From: Macrophomina tecta
Lineage: Eukaryota > Ascomycota > Dothideomycetes > Botryosphaeriales > Botryosphaeriaceae
NCBI GenBank assembly: GCA_024180945.1
Contig: JAKSGN010000005.1
Span: 2,914,001-2,978,000 of the forward strand
Reading direction: 5' to 3'
Length of the DNA stretch: 64,000 nucleotides
Shown here: in pieces, positions 1 through 12,087 of the stretch
How positions within the stretch are numbered: position 1 is the first letter of the stretch
How the letters are laid out: each line of letters begins with the position of its first letter
The notes under the pieces: generated by a model
The model's input: only the letters and a program-made list of their open reading frames with translations
Told to the model about the DNA's origin: nothing
Database searches by the model: none
Translations under genes and position numbers: made by a program

Positions 1-2317
1 CGCCTCTCCATCCTGCTCGCCTCACACTGCCGTTTGCAGTTGAGAGAGACGCGCGCGCGAGCGAGCGCATTAACGGGGGGGGCAAGATTATCACGGGTGG
101 CGGTGAGGGAGGAGGTGAGAGAGAGCCCCTCCAGAGGAGAAAGAGGGGCCAACCGAAACTCCTTCCTGCACAGTTGCGGGGGAAGAGGAGGAAGGAGGCG
201 GCACAGGGCAATGCCGAGAATGAGCGCGAACAGATGCGGGAGGGCTTGCATGCCGGAAGAGGGAAGGACAGGGTCGAGGGCAACGGAGACGTGCAGCACG
301 GGGACGTCTGGCTCCTGCGCACGGGGAGGTGGTGGGAGGGAGGGAGAAGGTGGATCAAGGGCAAGCGGGCCAAGGGCATTGCCGTTTATGGGGTAGCGAA
401 AAAGGGATGGGAGGGCATCGTGAAAAAGACACAGGAAGAGGGGGCGGTGCTGAGCAGTGAGAGGAAGGTCGATGGTGCATATGCAATGCGTGCATTGGTG
501 GCATGCAGCTGCGGCAGGAGGCGGCGGCGGCGGCGGCGACGGCGGGGCCACGAAATGGTCGACCCGCTGGGGGAACTGTGCACCGAGAGCACGGGGAGAG
601 GAGGAAAAGGGCAATAAGGGCAGAGTGCACGGAGATGGCCCGGAGAGGGGTTTCTGCTTGCATATCGTGCTTTGAAGGCACGGACTTGGTGCATGTGTAT
701 GTTTGAAAGGGAGGTTCGGCATGGCTATGAGTTCGCCCTTTTCACGTGGAGCAAAGCTGCTTGGAACGCGTAGTTAAGGAGTACGGGATGATGAAAGCAG
801 TAATCAGGTTGGTGGCTATTCGAGGGAAAAGGAAAAAAAAAGAAAAAAAAAAAGGCCGGCGAGCTATTGCTTGCATCTTCCCTTGTACTGCACATAAAGA
901 TTAACCTGCGTCAGGAGATAGAAGGAAGATGTGCGTGTATCCTGATTCTCTGCGCCTTTTACTGCTATGGGGACTGTCGTTGTCCATCGCTATCAAGACG
1001 ATGTGTCAGACCGTTCTTCCCAGTTTGCTTGCTGGCATCGAAGTGAGTGGCCGCCCAAACTACGTCAGCTGCGTTGTGGGAGGGGGAGGAGCAAGAGACA
1101 GAGTTCGGATCAACGTGCATGCATGCACTCGAAACGGCGCCGGGACCGACAAAGCACGAGCATGTCTGCGACATCGACGATGAGGGGAGAATGAAATTCG
1201 GAACATCCCTTGGGTTACCTGCGAACCTATGAGATGTCAAGCGCAGCCTATCTTTTGCTCTTTTGCCGGCTTCATTGCCAGTGATAGTGAGGCGTGATAC
1301 CTCCACGTGCCCCTGGGCGACAGTGACAACAAGGCATCCAGCAGGGCGAGGATCTCGGTGCTTCTCCCGCTCGGGGGAATAACACATTCTTGAAGAACAC
1401 CTTGTGGAGTCGCGACGCGGTCTGCACAGTGACTTGGGGTTTATCCAATGGATTTGCTCGATAGAATGAGGCTGGAGGAGTCTCCGATAGGATTTCCACA
1501 TTTGATCTACCATACAGATCAAGTCAAGGCGCAGCGCCCCCCCAAAAGATGTCCTACAACCGGTTAGACGACAGGACGGGGAGGAGATGAACCCGCTCTT
1601 TAAAGCTGCGGTTCTCGCGGCAAGACTGGCGTTTCTTGAGGCAAATTAAAAATTAATGCGGTAGAGTTCAGTAGCGTCGCGGGACAAGGCAGGTCGGGAG
1701 TAGCCGTTAGGCGGCATTGAAAGGGAAAAGAGGGACGTCCCGTCGGTTTAGCGGGTAGCGCGCAGACTTGGCATGTGTGATGGAGGCATGGATGCACTTT
1801 GTTGTTGAAGAGGTGCTATTTACCAACCACCTTCTCGGAATCCAAAGTTAATGGCGTCTCTGCCGTGGGCTGAATAGTCGCATACCCCCTCATCCTGCAC
1901 AGTTCGAACAGTTCGATCGTGGGCTCGGTCTTGAACACGCTGTGCCTGAAGGCGCGCTAATGCATGTGCTTGCCAGACTTTTCACCAGGGTCGTACAACG
2001 TGGCATAGCAGTAGGACGGAAGCTTGTAGCGTGCGGGTTATGCATTGAATGCTGTTGGTCTGTCGCGCCGTATCTTGCAGATAGTTTCGGCCCTCTTTCA
2101 TGCGCATCATTGCGCGTGGTTTCTGACTCTTTCTGTTTTTTCGTGCCCAAATAACGCCATAGATGCTGTCTCATCCCTGGAGATCCCAGAAAATACCCCC
2201 AGTTCCGTGATATGCGCCGTTCATATGCCAATCGTTCTTTCTTTGGTATCTGCCCCTGCAAGTCTCCCAATAGTCGCCGAACATTACTCCACTGCCCGTC
2301 TGCGTTGGCCGAGGGCA
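1..2317. other. Gene-free flank, purine-rich left end
   Basis: No reading frame here resembles a known protein. The first 620 bases are strongly G/A-biased on the plus strand, so the complementary strand is pyrimidine-rich, with a GCG run at about 521-538 and A-rich runs near 834-853. Pyrimidine-rich tracts are common in fungal promoters and 5' leaders, so this could be the upstream region of a minus-strand gene lying left of the window. That is inference. The rest, up to the IMP4 stop codon, would include the IMP4 3' region. Confidence 0.4.
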
Positions 2318-3270
2318 TTACAAGTAGTCCTTCTTCTTGGCCGTGCGAGTGAACTGGTTCATGTGCCACTCGATATCTCCGTCCTTGTTCTCAAGTGTGC
2401 CCCCACGAATCTCAAACAAGCGCATCGTCATACGCGGGCCGACCTCCGCCAACTCGACGCTCTGGTAGCCCGTGCGCACGAAGACATGGTGGCGGACCTC
2501 GATGCTATCCTCGCGGTTGACGAAAGTGACGACACGATTTCCGACATCCTTGGTGGTCAAAGCGGCGGGGCGTGGGGGAAATAAGTGCTGCAGTATCTTC
2601 ACGACGCGCTTCCCCAGGTTGGTGGAAAAGCCCTCGAAGATGAGGTGCGGGTAAGACTCAGAGACGGTTCCGCGGGCGGCGTTGGGGATGTCATGACGCA
2701 GGACAACGTTGTGAAGGGAGAAAGAAGCCGTGGGTCCGTGGGGGAAATGTGAGACGGTCATGGCCGTGGGTGTACCGCGGTGTTCGTGCAGCAGCACGAC
2801 ATCGCTCAGCCCAGCGGCCTTTGCACTGGAGACGATATTGGGCAAGACCAAATTTCCTCTGTTCACTCGGATGCTGGTAGGCAGCAGAAGACGGACCTCC
2901 TTGGCAAATGCACCAAGGCGAGTAGAGGGATCGCGGGAGGTTGTCACCAACACACGCGGGTCTACAACACCCGAGAGCTGGGCATACTCATCATCCAAAT
3001 CCAGAGCTTCCTGAGCAGAGCGATCTTGTTGGGATTCATCGTACTTGTAGTTTGCGCGCAGATCCTTATCATTGGCGATGGAAGGGTCGAGGGGCTTGCC
3101 GCTGGCCAGCGAAGCTCGTAGTGCTGCACGCTTCGAGGCGATTTCGGCGTCACGGAGGGTCAGGGCGCGGCGATATAGATAGTCGCGCCGCTGGCGGGCT
3201 TGTCGGCGCTGCGAGGATGTCAGCACATGGCGCGGAGACGCAAATGCAGGTGCGGAGAACCAACGATCAT
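2318..3270 (-). CDS. IMP4: U3 snoRNP protein IMP4 (Brix domain)
   Basis: IMP4 belongs to the U3 snoRNP/SSU processome and acts in the nucleolus in 18S pre-rRNA processing. The protein has a basic N-terminus with the motif RRQARQRRDYLYRRAL, followed by a Brix domain containing TTSRDPSTRL, RGNLVLPNIV, LHEHRGTPTAM and ISHFPHGPTA-like segments, and it ends in TANKKDYL-like TAKKKDYL. Two exons are proposed: 3265-3270 (ATG ATC) and 2318-3208, separated by a 56-nt intron with donor GTTGGT, branch GCTGAC and acceptor CGCAG. The result is 298 aa, close to the yeast protein. Without the tiny exon the frame would start at a less fitting ATG at 3226 that lies inside the intron. It diverges from UPF1. Family assignment is very secure; the two-codon first exon is inference from the expected N-terminus. 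Confidence 0.93.
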
Positions 3271-3825
3271 GATGAGTTGTGCGGGAGCTGCTTTTGTGCT
3301 GCGGGAGTCGCTTGGGTTTCTCAATGGTTGTTATTCAAGATTGCAGAGCAGTCCGGAGCAGTGCGACGGGCGGTGGTGGTCTGGATGGCGGCGAGAGTGG
3401 TGGCGGGCGCGACGGTGAAGTTTGGAGAGGTGAACTTTTTGGCGCGTCCCAGAAATCTTTGGCCGGCGTCTTGGGGCGGATCGACGCATGCGCCTTCTGC
3501 GTCCGCCCGCCGCGCTCTGCCAGAAAGCCTCACCACCACCGCGCCAGCCCCAGCGCGAAACTTAGAGCCAGTCGCTCGCTCCAGCCCAGACTGCTCCGTC
3601 CACCGCACCCTCCTGCAGCTGCGACTGCTTTTCCACGACCACGGCTAGGCCTGCGCGGAACAAGCAGTGCCAGAGCCTCCTCGCCGGCCCGCGCGTCCGT
3701 GCCCGACTTCTCTGCCCACCACCGCCCGCACCGCAGCTTTGATTTTGCCTCCTCCACAACATCCAGAAGGCTCCCCAGCACGCGTCTCCAGCTCCAAACA
3801 TCGCCCGCGCGGCCCCACCGCCATC
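3271..3825. promoter_or_regulatory. Divergent promoter region between IMP4 and UPF1
   Basis: The 555 bases between the two start codons must hold both core promoters and 5' leaders. The UPF1-proximal part is C-rich on the plus strand (pyrimidine-rich leader), and no clear TATA box is visible. A shared upstream region for a ribosome-biogenesis gene and an mRNA-surveillance gene is consistent with housekeeping expression. Confidence 0.5.
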
Positions 3826-6800
3826 ATGGAGGGCGCCTTTACCCATCTGGGCAACCACCTGGTCTCTGACTCGGCCTCCACCATCAACGCCGGCGACGAC
3901 GAGAGCATCCTGGACGGGGATCTCGGCCGCTCCAACCTGAACGGCCGCCGCCGCCGCCTGGACGACGATGAGGATGGCGACACCTACGATGACGATGACA
4001 TGGAGAGCATGGCCAGCATGCAGGTCGGCGGCAAGCAGCAAAAGCCCGACGAGGAGGTTGAGCTGCCGCCGCATGCTTGCGCGTAAGTCCCCCCGCCACC
4101 AGCTGCGACGCTTGGAATCGCCTTGCTGAGTTCTTTTGCCCCACAGATACTGCGGTATCCACAACCCGAGCAGCGTCGTGAAGTGTCTGAGCTGCAGCAA
4201 ATGGTTCTGCAGCGCCCGCGGCAACACGTCTTCCTCCCACATCATCAATCACCTCGTTCGCGCCCGCCACAAGGAAGTCCAGCTGCACCCCTCGTCCTCG
4301 CTCGGTGACACCGTTCTCGAATGCTACAACTGCGGAACCAAGAACGTTTTCCTGCTCGGCTTCATCCCAGCTAAGTCCGACACTGTCGTGGTCCTGCTAT
4401 GCCGTCAGCCCTGTGCCGCCATGCCCTCGTCCAAGGATATGAATTGGGATACCTCGCGGTGGCAGCCTCTGATCGAGGATCGCTCATTTCTGCCTTGGCT
4501 AGTCTCCCAGCCTTCTGACCAGGAACAATTGCGTGCCCGCCACCTGAGTCCCCAGATGATTGCCAAGTTGGAGGAAATGTGGAAGGATAACAGCAATGCT
4601 ACCATCGCGGACTTGGAAAAGGGTGCCGGTGTGGATGACGAGCCTGCCCCGGTTTTGCTTCGCTACGACGACGCTTACCAGTACCAAAATGTGTTCGGTC
4701 CGTTGGTCAAGATTGAAGCCGATTACGACCGCAAGTTGAAGGAGTCCCAGTCCCAGGATGGCCTCATCGTTCGCTGGGATTATGGTCTGAACAACAAGCA
4801 TCTGGCCAGTTTTGTGCTGCCGAAGCTAGAACTGGGAGATGTCAAGCTGGCCGTCGGAGATGAGATGCGCTTGCGCTACACCGGTGAACTACGGCCGCAT
4901 TGGGAAGGCGTAGGATACGTGATCAAAATTCCTAACAACCAGTCCGATGAGGTCACGATTGAGCTTCGCACGAAAGGCGACCACAAATCTGTCCCTACTG
5001 AGTGCACCCACAACTTCACCGCCGACTATGTATGGAAGGCCACTTCGTTTGATCGCATGCAGCATGCCATGAAGACCTTTGCCATTGATGAGATGTCCGT
5101 CTCTGGCTACATTTTCCACCGTCTCCTTGGGCACGAGGTCGCAGCCGCGCCGATGAAGACGCAGCTCCCGCGCAAGTTCAGCGTTCCTGGTCTTCCAGAG
5201 CTCAACGGCTCCCAGATCAACGCTGTCAAGAGCGTCTTGCAGAAGCCGCTTAGTCTGATCCAGGGTCCTCCCGGTACTGGTAAGACTGTTACTTCTGCCA
5301 CCATCATCTACCATCTCGCGAAGATCAATGGTGGTCAGGTCTTGGTCTGTGCTCCATCCAACGTTGCCGTCGATCAGCTGTGCGAGCGCATTCACCGCAC
5401 CGGTCTGAAGACTGTTCGTGTCACAGCAAAGTCAAGGGAAGATGTGGAGTCGCCTGTCGGCTTCCTCTCCCTGCACGAGCAGGTCCGCATGAACGACACC
5501 AACGTGGAGCTCAACAAGCTGAACCAGCTCAAGAGCGAGCTCGGTGAACTGTCGAGCCAGGATGAGAAAAAGTTCAAGCAACTGACCCGTGCTGCTGAGC
5601 GTGAGATCCTGACGAACGCCGACGTCATCTGCTGCACGTGTGTTGGTGCAGGTGATCCCCGCTTGGCCAAGTTCAAGTTCCGTACCGTCCTCATTGACGA
5701 ATCGACCCAGTCGGCTGAACCTGAGTGTATGATTCCGTTGGTTCTGGGCTGTAAGCAGGTCGTCTTGGTCGGTGACCACCAGCAGCTTGGCCCTGTCATC
5801 ATGAACAAGAAGGCAGCCAAGGCAGGTCTGAACCAGTCACTATTCGAACGTCTTGTCATTCTGGGCTGTGCTCCCATTCGTCTGCAAGTACAGTACCGTA
5901 TGCATCCGTGCTTGTCGGAATTCCCGTCCAACATGTTCTATGAGGGCTCTCTGCAGAACGGTGTGACGAGAGAATCCCGCATGCGCAAGGAAGTCGATTT
6001 CCCGTGGCCTGTGGGCGACAGTCCGATGATGTTCTGGTCGAACCTAGGCAACGAGGAAATTTCGGCTTCTGGTACTTCCTACCTGAACCGCACGGAGGCG
6101 GCGAACGTTGAGAAGATTGTCACCCGGTTCTTCAAAGCTGGCGTCAAGCCCCAGGACATTGGTATCATTACGCCATATGAAGGTCAGCGCAGTTACGTTG
6201 TGCAATCCATGCAGGCCAATGGCACGTTCAAGAAAGAGAACTACAAGGAGATCGAAGTGGCTTCCGTCGACGCCTTTCAAGGACGTGAGAAGGACTTTAT
6301 AGTACTGTCTTGCGTACGTTCCAACGACCACCAAGGCATCGGTTTCTTGAGCGACCCGCGTCGTCTTAACGTCGCTTTGACGCGTGCCAAGTATGGTCTT
6401 GTCATTCTGGGCAATCCCAAGGTTCTCTCGAAGCACCCACTGTGGCATTATCTTTTGTTGCACTTCAAGGAGCGTAACTGCCTTGTCGAGGGACCTCTTA
6501 ACAATCTTCAGGTTTCTCTCTTGCAGTTCAGTCGCCCCAAGACCACGTACCGTGGCCCGCAGCGTTACCAGATGGCATTCCAGCATGCTTCGAACATGAC
6601 CTCTGGTCGTGGCATGAATGGCAGCAAGCCTCGTCAGGAATACAATGATAACGGTTCGATTGTTGGCTACATTCCGGACGACGTTTCTTCCGTCCACTCC
6701 TCTGCTCTAGGTGGAGTCGGCGTCAGCTCCAACTATCCTCCCATGTTCTCCGGGTTCTCTGAAGCTTGGCCAACGCTTCCTGGTGCACGCAGCACCCCTG

Positions 6801-7150
6801 GTCCCGGCGGAAAGCCCAACGGCAAGAGCCCAGGTGTTGCCAGCAGTGTTGCTGGTGAGTCTGTCGCGGCATCGGAGCTCACCGATACCAACGGTAGTAT
6901 CGTTGACAGCAAGAGCGGCGTCGGCCAAGGTGGTGTCAGTCTCGCTGGTCTGAGCCTCAACGATATCGGCAAGCCTACCTCGCTCTCGCAGTCGGATCGC
7001 CTCAAGCGATATGTTGAGTCCAGCGGCCAGCCTGGTCCCGTTGGCTATGGTCGTGGCCCTGCTGGACGTGGATTCCCTGCTGAAGATGACGATGCCCGTA
7101 GCGTCTCTACCGCTTTTGCCAGCCAGATCGGCCTGGGCAGCTACGATTGA
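3826..7150 (+). CDS. UPF1: UPF1/NAM7 nonsense-mediated decay RNA helicase
   Basis: ATP-dependent 5'-3' RNA helicase at the core of nonsense-mediated mRNA decay, acting in the cytoplasm on terminating ribosomes with UPF2/UPF3. Exons are 3826-4082 and 4147-7150; the 64-nt intron (GTAAGT...CACAG) splits the Ala codon of the HACAYCG motif. The 1,086-aa product has an acidic N-terminus, the Cys/His-rich zinc domain from about residue 84 (CxxC, CSKWFC, CYNCG), a 1B/stalk region, Walker A GPPGTGKT at 459-466, the DE box of motif II at 603-604 ([10 protein letters not shown]), SF1 motifs [17 protein letters not shown] and [11 protein letters not shown], and a Gly/Ser-rich tail. The start fits the family length. 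Identity is certain; only exact N-terminal residues depend on the chosen ATG. Confidence 0.97.
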
Positions 7151-8353
7151 TTTGCACGCAACGGAACAGACTAGGGATTTGCCATTTCCACGCGAATGTT
7201 GACCTGCGCTTAAGGCAATTGCAGCCGCGTAGCCAAGCAGTTAACTGACCAGATACTCGATCGCTCGGCGGCAAACCAGCAACGGCAGCGTCATAGCAGG
7301 AAGAGGAGCTTCGACGAGCCCTTCGGAACGTCTCGCCCCTCTGTCACTCAGTGCTACAGCGCTGCCTGCAATTCAACTACAGTACGGCAACTGTATCCGG
7401 CTGCACTCAAGTGAAAGCATGCAAAGAAGCAGTGGTGGTTCCAACAGCAGTATGATGGATCGAATATTGCGGGTGCTCAACTTGGAGCCCAGTACTCAGG
7501 GGGCGGGAAATGGTTGCAGTGCCTGCTGGAAGGGGTTGTTGAGGGACGATCTGCGTACTTATCAACCCAGCTCGGTAGTTTCTCTTACATCTCCATTGCC
7601 GCCTGCGTGCACACAAGCTGTCCGCACTCGTCATATCTTTTTTTTTTTTTTGGTTTCAAGTTTGCTCCCTGCTGGCAAGCGTTTTCTCCAGGCCCCGAGC
7701 TGTGAAGTTGGCGGATTTTAGAATCCTCTTCTTGTTCAACGACAGAAGTCTTACCCTTTCTGATGCTGTCCCGATGGAAGACTTCCGCTTCCAGCTCATA
7801 ATCAGGTAGTCTAGATGTGATAGCGCTAGCAACAAGACAAGGTCAGAGAGTACAAGCAACTAGGCAACACCTTCGCACTGACAGGGGGAGACGATGGCAT
7901 TGGGGCTCTTTCTGGACGAGGGCGGTTACTCGCCGCTATCAATGTTCGGTACCAATTCGATTTCTGATTTGTTTAAACTAGACTTGCCCAACTTGTGAGT
8001 GAAATCTAATGGTGTGTCGCTTAGTTGTCGTGACGGTAGCGGAATTTGTTCTTGACTCGTCCATATACTGCAGCTCATCCGCGTGCGAATGTTAACAGCA
8101 CGGCTGTCTTTGGGCAGGTGCATCAAACACAAACATCGCCTGCGGGCTTTGTTGTGTTTGGGTTGGATACACTGCCGCGGCTGCCTGTTGGTAGCTTCCA
8201 CAAAGAGAGAACATGTATTACGTAAGGGTCACATGGGGACGCGATGTGGCGTCAGTGCCCGTCGCGTTCGCCGGTTTGTCTGCTCAACTCGCTGGTCTTT
8301 CTTCGCACCTTGAACTACACCTGAACATGTCCGTACCCTGAACCTGTGTCGCC
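7151..8353. other. Intergenic region, UPF1 3' side and upstream of BRCT gene
   Basis: No supported gene. A T-run lies at about 7638-7652. A four-codon upstream open frame (ATG at 8327, TGA at 8339-8341) sits 12 bases before the proposed start of the next gene and could dampen its translation if transcribed. Confidence 0.4.
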
Positions 8354-10623
8354 ATGTGCGCAGCTATCGCGATTCTCGAGCCAGGCCCGGCTCTGACGGC
8401 AACTTTGCCAGACCTGCCGTACGACATCACGAGCAGCGGCACTACAAGGATTCTGCGCGGCGAAAGCGGCGACATCACGCTCGAGCCTTTTCCCCAGCCG
8501 CGTACGCAGAATAAACATACCTAACAAAGCTTCGCCACCAGCTAACAAGGAAAATAGAAAGCTCGCAAGATGCGCAAAGCTCTAAACAGTGCCTAGCGCT
8601 GATAAGTATGTTCCCCCCCCCCCCGGGTGGAATTCACCGGCCATGGTAGATTGATGTGCCTACAGCCCAGGATCACTATTGCATATCCTTTGAAGCCAAC
8701 GTCGATGGCTTCACTATCGCACCTGCAGGCGTTCAACACCCTAGGGACTATCACACCATCAGCTTGCCTCTATCTACGGAGGAGCACCGTTGGAGCACCA
8801 TTCTGCGACCTAACGATAGTATTCGCTTCTCCACCGATGCTGCGGAGCTCCACCTCATCCTGGCGATCAGAGATAAGGACGCAATCAATGTCACGTCTTC
8901 CATTCAGCAGCCGGAGGAAGAAATGGAACGAGAAGTTCCAGAGACTCAAGATCGTCTTGCCATGTCGGCACCAGTGCCGAGGCGAAGGAAGGAAAAGCCT
9001 GTCACGAAGAGATCTGCCGTACAGGTCGAGCAGTCTATGCAGGGTTCCAATACAATCCGGTCGACTCCACCCTCTCGCACCACGCAACAGTCCTTGATCG
9101 TGGAGGAGACGCCCGCCACCAATCGCAAATTGGCCATAACGGAGCATGTCGAATCAAACGCAGGTCAAGAGGGTTCCGTTGATCCAAAGGAACTCGTCGT
9201 CAGCACGGACGTTACAACCCCAACTGCGGTCAGAGACTCCTTCGCGGATAACCACAAGACTATGCGAGCCGAACAAATTGTACCTTCGCTCGAGCTTGGT
9301 TCCCCTAACGCCTCCACGCCTAGCGATTTGAACGAAGAGGAAGATGCAACTGCTTCGGAGGATGAAAATGAAGAAGCTCAGAAGGCGGAAGACCCGGATT
9401 TCTCTACTGCTCCTGAAGGAAAGAGCGCCACACCAAAGGCCGCTTCCACTGCGCCCGAAAGCTCTTCCAGCCCCCCTCAAGCCATGGGAGAGACGGAATT
9501 GGAAGATACGACGCCCTCTGCTGCGGAGCAAGAGATGGATCGGGACAAAATAGCAGACGGAGAAGCGGAGGAGACCCCACAGGCCTACCCCAACAGCCTC
9601 CTCCGGCAAAGGCCCCAGCCCGAGGTCCGAATTACTCCCTCACGCAGCAAGAAGAGAAGTGCACTCGAGGAGACTCCTCCGCATAAGCCCACCAAGAAGA
9701 GTCGGAGGACGAAAGAGCAGGCACAATCACAAGATCCGCTTGCCTCCAGTATCAGGGTCAGGGCTCCATCAAGCGCCGGCCCTACTCCATCTACTGGAAA
9801 GGGTGAAGCTGTGTCGCAGAGAATCACACCTGCGAAACCTCAGACTCCTGTTGCGTCCCAAAGTTCTCGCCGTTCCACCAGTTCCGCAATAGAGGTAAAG
9901 TCACCGTACAAAGGTAAATCGCCTCGCGTGGCCTGCAGCAACACCGACATGGCCGAGCGGTCCGGGTTCCCCTCCTTCCTTCGAAAAGCAGAGGTTCATA
10001 TTGCAGAGAAGGTGACCGAAAAAGGTTGTGATATCGTGTGCATCGGAATTTCGCACGGCACTTATGTCAAAAGCGCCAAACTCCTCCTCGGTCTTGCATT
10101 GGGAAAGCAGATCGTCTCGGAACAATGGCTGCTTGAGAGCAGAAAGGCAGGGAAACTCTTGGCCACATCAGACTTCCCTCCAATGAGGGCACCAGAGGAG
10201 TGGCGCTGGGGACATACTAAAGAAGACGTCAATGAAGTGTTGAGCCTTGACCGGTCGAAGCTCTTCAAGGGCAAGGTTCTCTTTATCACGCCAGCCTTGA
10301 AGAAGGAGTACGGCAGTGGATACTCAGAGCTCGAGAGAATCGCCAAGGCTGCTGGTGGAAAGGTTATGTCGAAGTCGGCCGGAGAGTACAAAAACAGAGG
10401 CGATACTGTCATCCTGGCCCTGGAGAAGAATGACCCCGACAGCATAACATTGATGGGTGGGGACAAAGACGAAGGACATTTGTGCTACCATAAAGACCTG
10501 ATCTCAATGTCCATCATCCGGGGCTCGTTGGACCTTGACAGTGACGAGTTCAAGATCAAACCAAACAGCGGTCCGTTCAAGGCAAAAGGGCCGGCCGGAA
10601 GGAAGAGGAAGAGCGGCCAGTGA
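8354..10623 (+). CDS. FHA-like/BRCT-domain nuclear protein, MDC1/Mdb1-like architecture
   Basis: Likely a nuclear DNA-damage or chromatin protein. Proposed exons are 8354-8501 and 8666-10623; a 164-nt intron (GTACGC...CTACAG) joins the two frames exactly and gives 701 aa. The long downstream frame alone has no ATG at its left end (it opens on GTG), so an upstream exon is needed. Residues 1-125 are beta-rich and end in a segment (HRWSTILRPNDSIRF...ELHLILAI) that reads like an FHA fold. Residues 130-470 are acidic, Ser/Thr/Pro-rich and probably disordered. Residues about 475-545 carry a BRCT pattern ending IVSEQWLLES, and a second BRCT-like segment lies at about 582-660. The tail is basic. N-terminal FHA plus C-terminal tandem BRCT is the layout of S. 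pombe Mdb1 and animal MDC1. The BRCT call is solid; FHA and orthology are inference. Confidence 0.7.
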
Positions 10624-11585
10624 ATGTTCTTATTTTGAGACATAACATTATCTAATAGGTCGTAAAGATGGCAGCTTCCTGGTTCAACGAAGGTTGTCCG
10701 AGGATCGGAGTTTCAACGGGCACAAAGGGCAATTGTCAGGCCAGGAAATGTACTGTATAGCTTTAGTTAAGCTACAATATCTTCTGGCACGGTAATGAGC
10801 GGTTGGGTGCTGGGACGGGCCATGATACCAGATAGCAAGCGTAGCACCTACCTTCAGGGAAGGAATATGATCAATATATCGCCTTCCCTTAGTGTCCATG
10901 AACAAGGCGAGTACAGAGCGCCTAAATTTTGGTGCAACCGACGAGGATTGTATGAGAAAAGCGCGATCAAGAGGCCCAGCGAGAACTTCAACAGTTCAGA
11001 GGCAGTTGAAGCCAAGACGGCCAACAAACAAACAAACAAAAATCTGGTAAGTCTTTGATTATCGACCAATCAGAGCAACCGATAAGCAAGGATTTACCAA
11101 ACTTTTGTTTGTTTGATTGTCGACAGCCCTGTTGTAGCTCATCCTCAGTGTGGGTGGGCCGACAGGGAGATGAAGCTACTTTGGCGCTCATTGTAGGATT
11201 CGAGAGATTTGAGAGTATGGTGGTGGATGGGTGAGTGATTGCCCTTTTGAGCGAGAGATATATCTTGTCTTTTGCCTGACCATGGTTTTGGGTAGGGAGG
11301 CGTTTTGTAGGAGTAGGTACTTCTTCTATACTTCACGAGTTCTCGGCCAATTCCTCCCGTCGTTCGAAGTGGTGAGCGGTTTTGGGGACCATATCAAGGC
11401 TGACATTAAAACCGGGGCCTCTCGTAGGAGGTGTAGCGTCATATCTAGCCTCTAGGATACCTGTTTCTCAAGGACCTTCACTTGCGTAGTGGCCAACTCC
11501 CTTAATCTTGGCTCTCTCGGAACAAGGACTACGAATCCCCAGCCAATGCACGACCGGCACATTGTTTAGAAACAAACCCATGTTC
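10624..11585. other. Convergent intergenic region
   Basis: Lies between the 3' ends of the BRCT gene and the ABM-domain gene. It contains an imperfect inverted repeat (listed separately) and no credible reading frame. Polyadenylation signals for both genes presumably lie here. Confidence 0.4.
11029..11115. repeat. Imperfect inverted repeat
   Basis: The left arm, starting CAAACAAACAAAAATCTGGTAA, is matched by the reverse complement of the right arm ending near 11115 (GGATTTACCAAACTTTTG then GTTTGTTTG), with a few mismatches and about 40 bases between. The arms include (CAAA)n/(TTTG)n runs. It could fold as a hairpin in either transcript's 3' region or be a remnant of a small transposon; nothing in the sequence decides. 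Confidence 0.5.
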
Positions 11586-12087
11586 TCACACCTTCTCGTA
11601 AACGCCCTCTTGCGCCTTCGCCCACTTGCCGCCAAACCTTTCCCACACCTCCCACTGCTTCTCGCCGACCAGCAGCTTATCCGTCGCCTCCGTGTACGGC
11701 TTCATGTACGGCTTCGTCGCTTGGTGCTTTAAATCGTCACGAGAAAATATCAGCAACATAGCAGCCACATTCGCCTCTATTCCCATCCGGCGGTTCGAGA
11801 AGCCTGAGCAGAGGGACAGAGGGGTGTGACTGGAAAGAAAAGGGGAGACGGGGACAGCGCACCTGCATGAACCACTCCGTGCTCATGCTCCAGTTCTCGA
11901 CCCACTTGATCTTGTTCGGCTCGCCCTGCACGCGGAAGACCTCAAACGACAAGCACTCGGGCTCGGCCGCCACTTTCTCGAACGCGGCGTAGAAGTGCGA
12001 GAGGAACTCGTCGACCTTGTCGGGCTGGATGGTGGCAGTCACGTAAAGCGTGAAGCCGCCTGCGGTTGCCGGGGCGGGGTAAGACAT
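11586..12087 (-). CDS. ABM-domain (antibiotic biosynthesis monooxygenase-like) small protein
   Basis: Two exons: 11863-12087 (75 codons) and 11586-11726 (46 codons plus stop), joined across a 136-nt intron with donor GTGCGC after ...EWFMQ and acceptor TTAAAG before HQATKPYMKP. The 121-aa product has the dimeric alpha+beta ferredoxin-like pattern of the ABM family: a first strand (FTLYVTATIQPDKVDEFL), a central ENW motif (IKWVENWSM) and the HQAT segment before a final helix. Family members include cofactor-free quinone-forming monooxygenases and many proteins of unknown substrate. No signal peptide is seen, so it is probably cytosolic. The substrate cannot be inferred. The splice acceptor is slightly unusual (AAAG) but restores the expected motif order. 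Confidence 0.82.
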
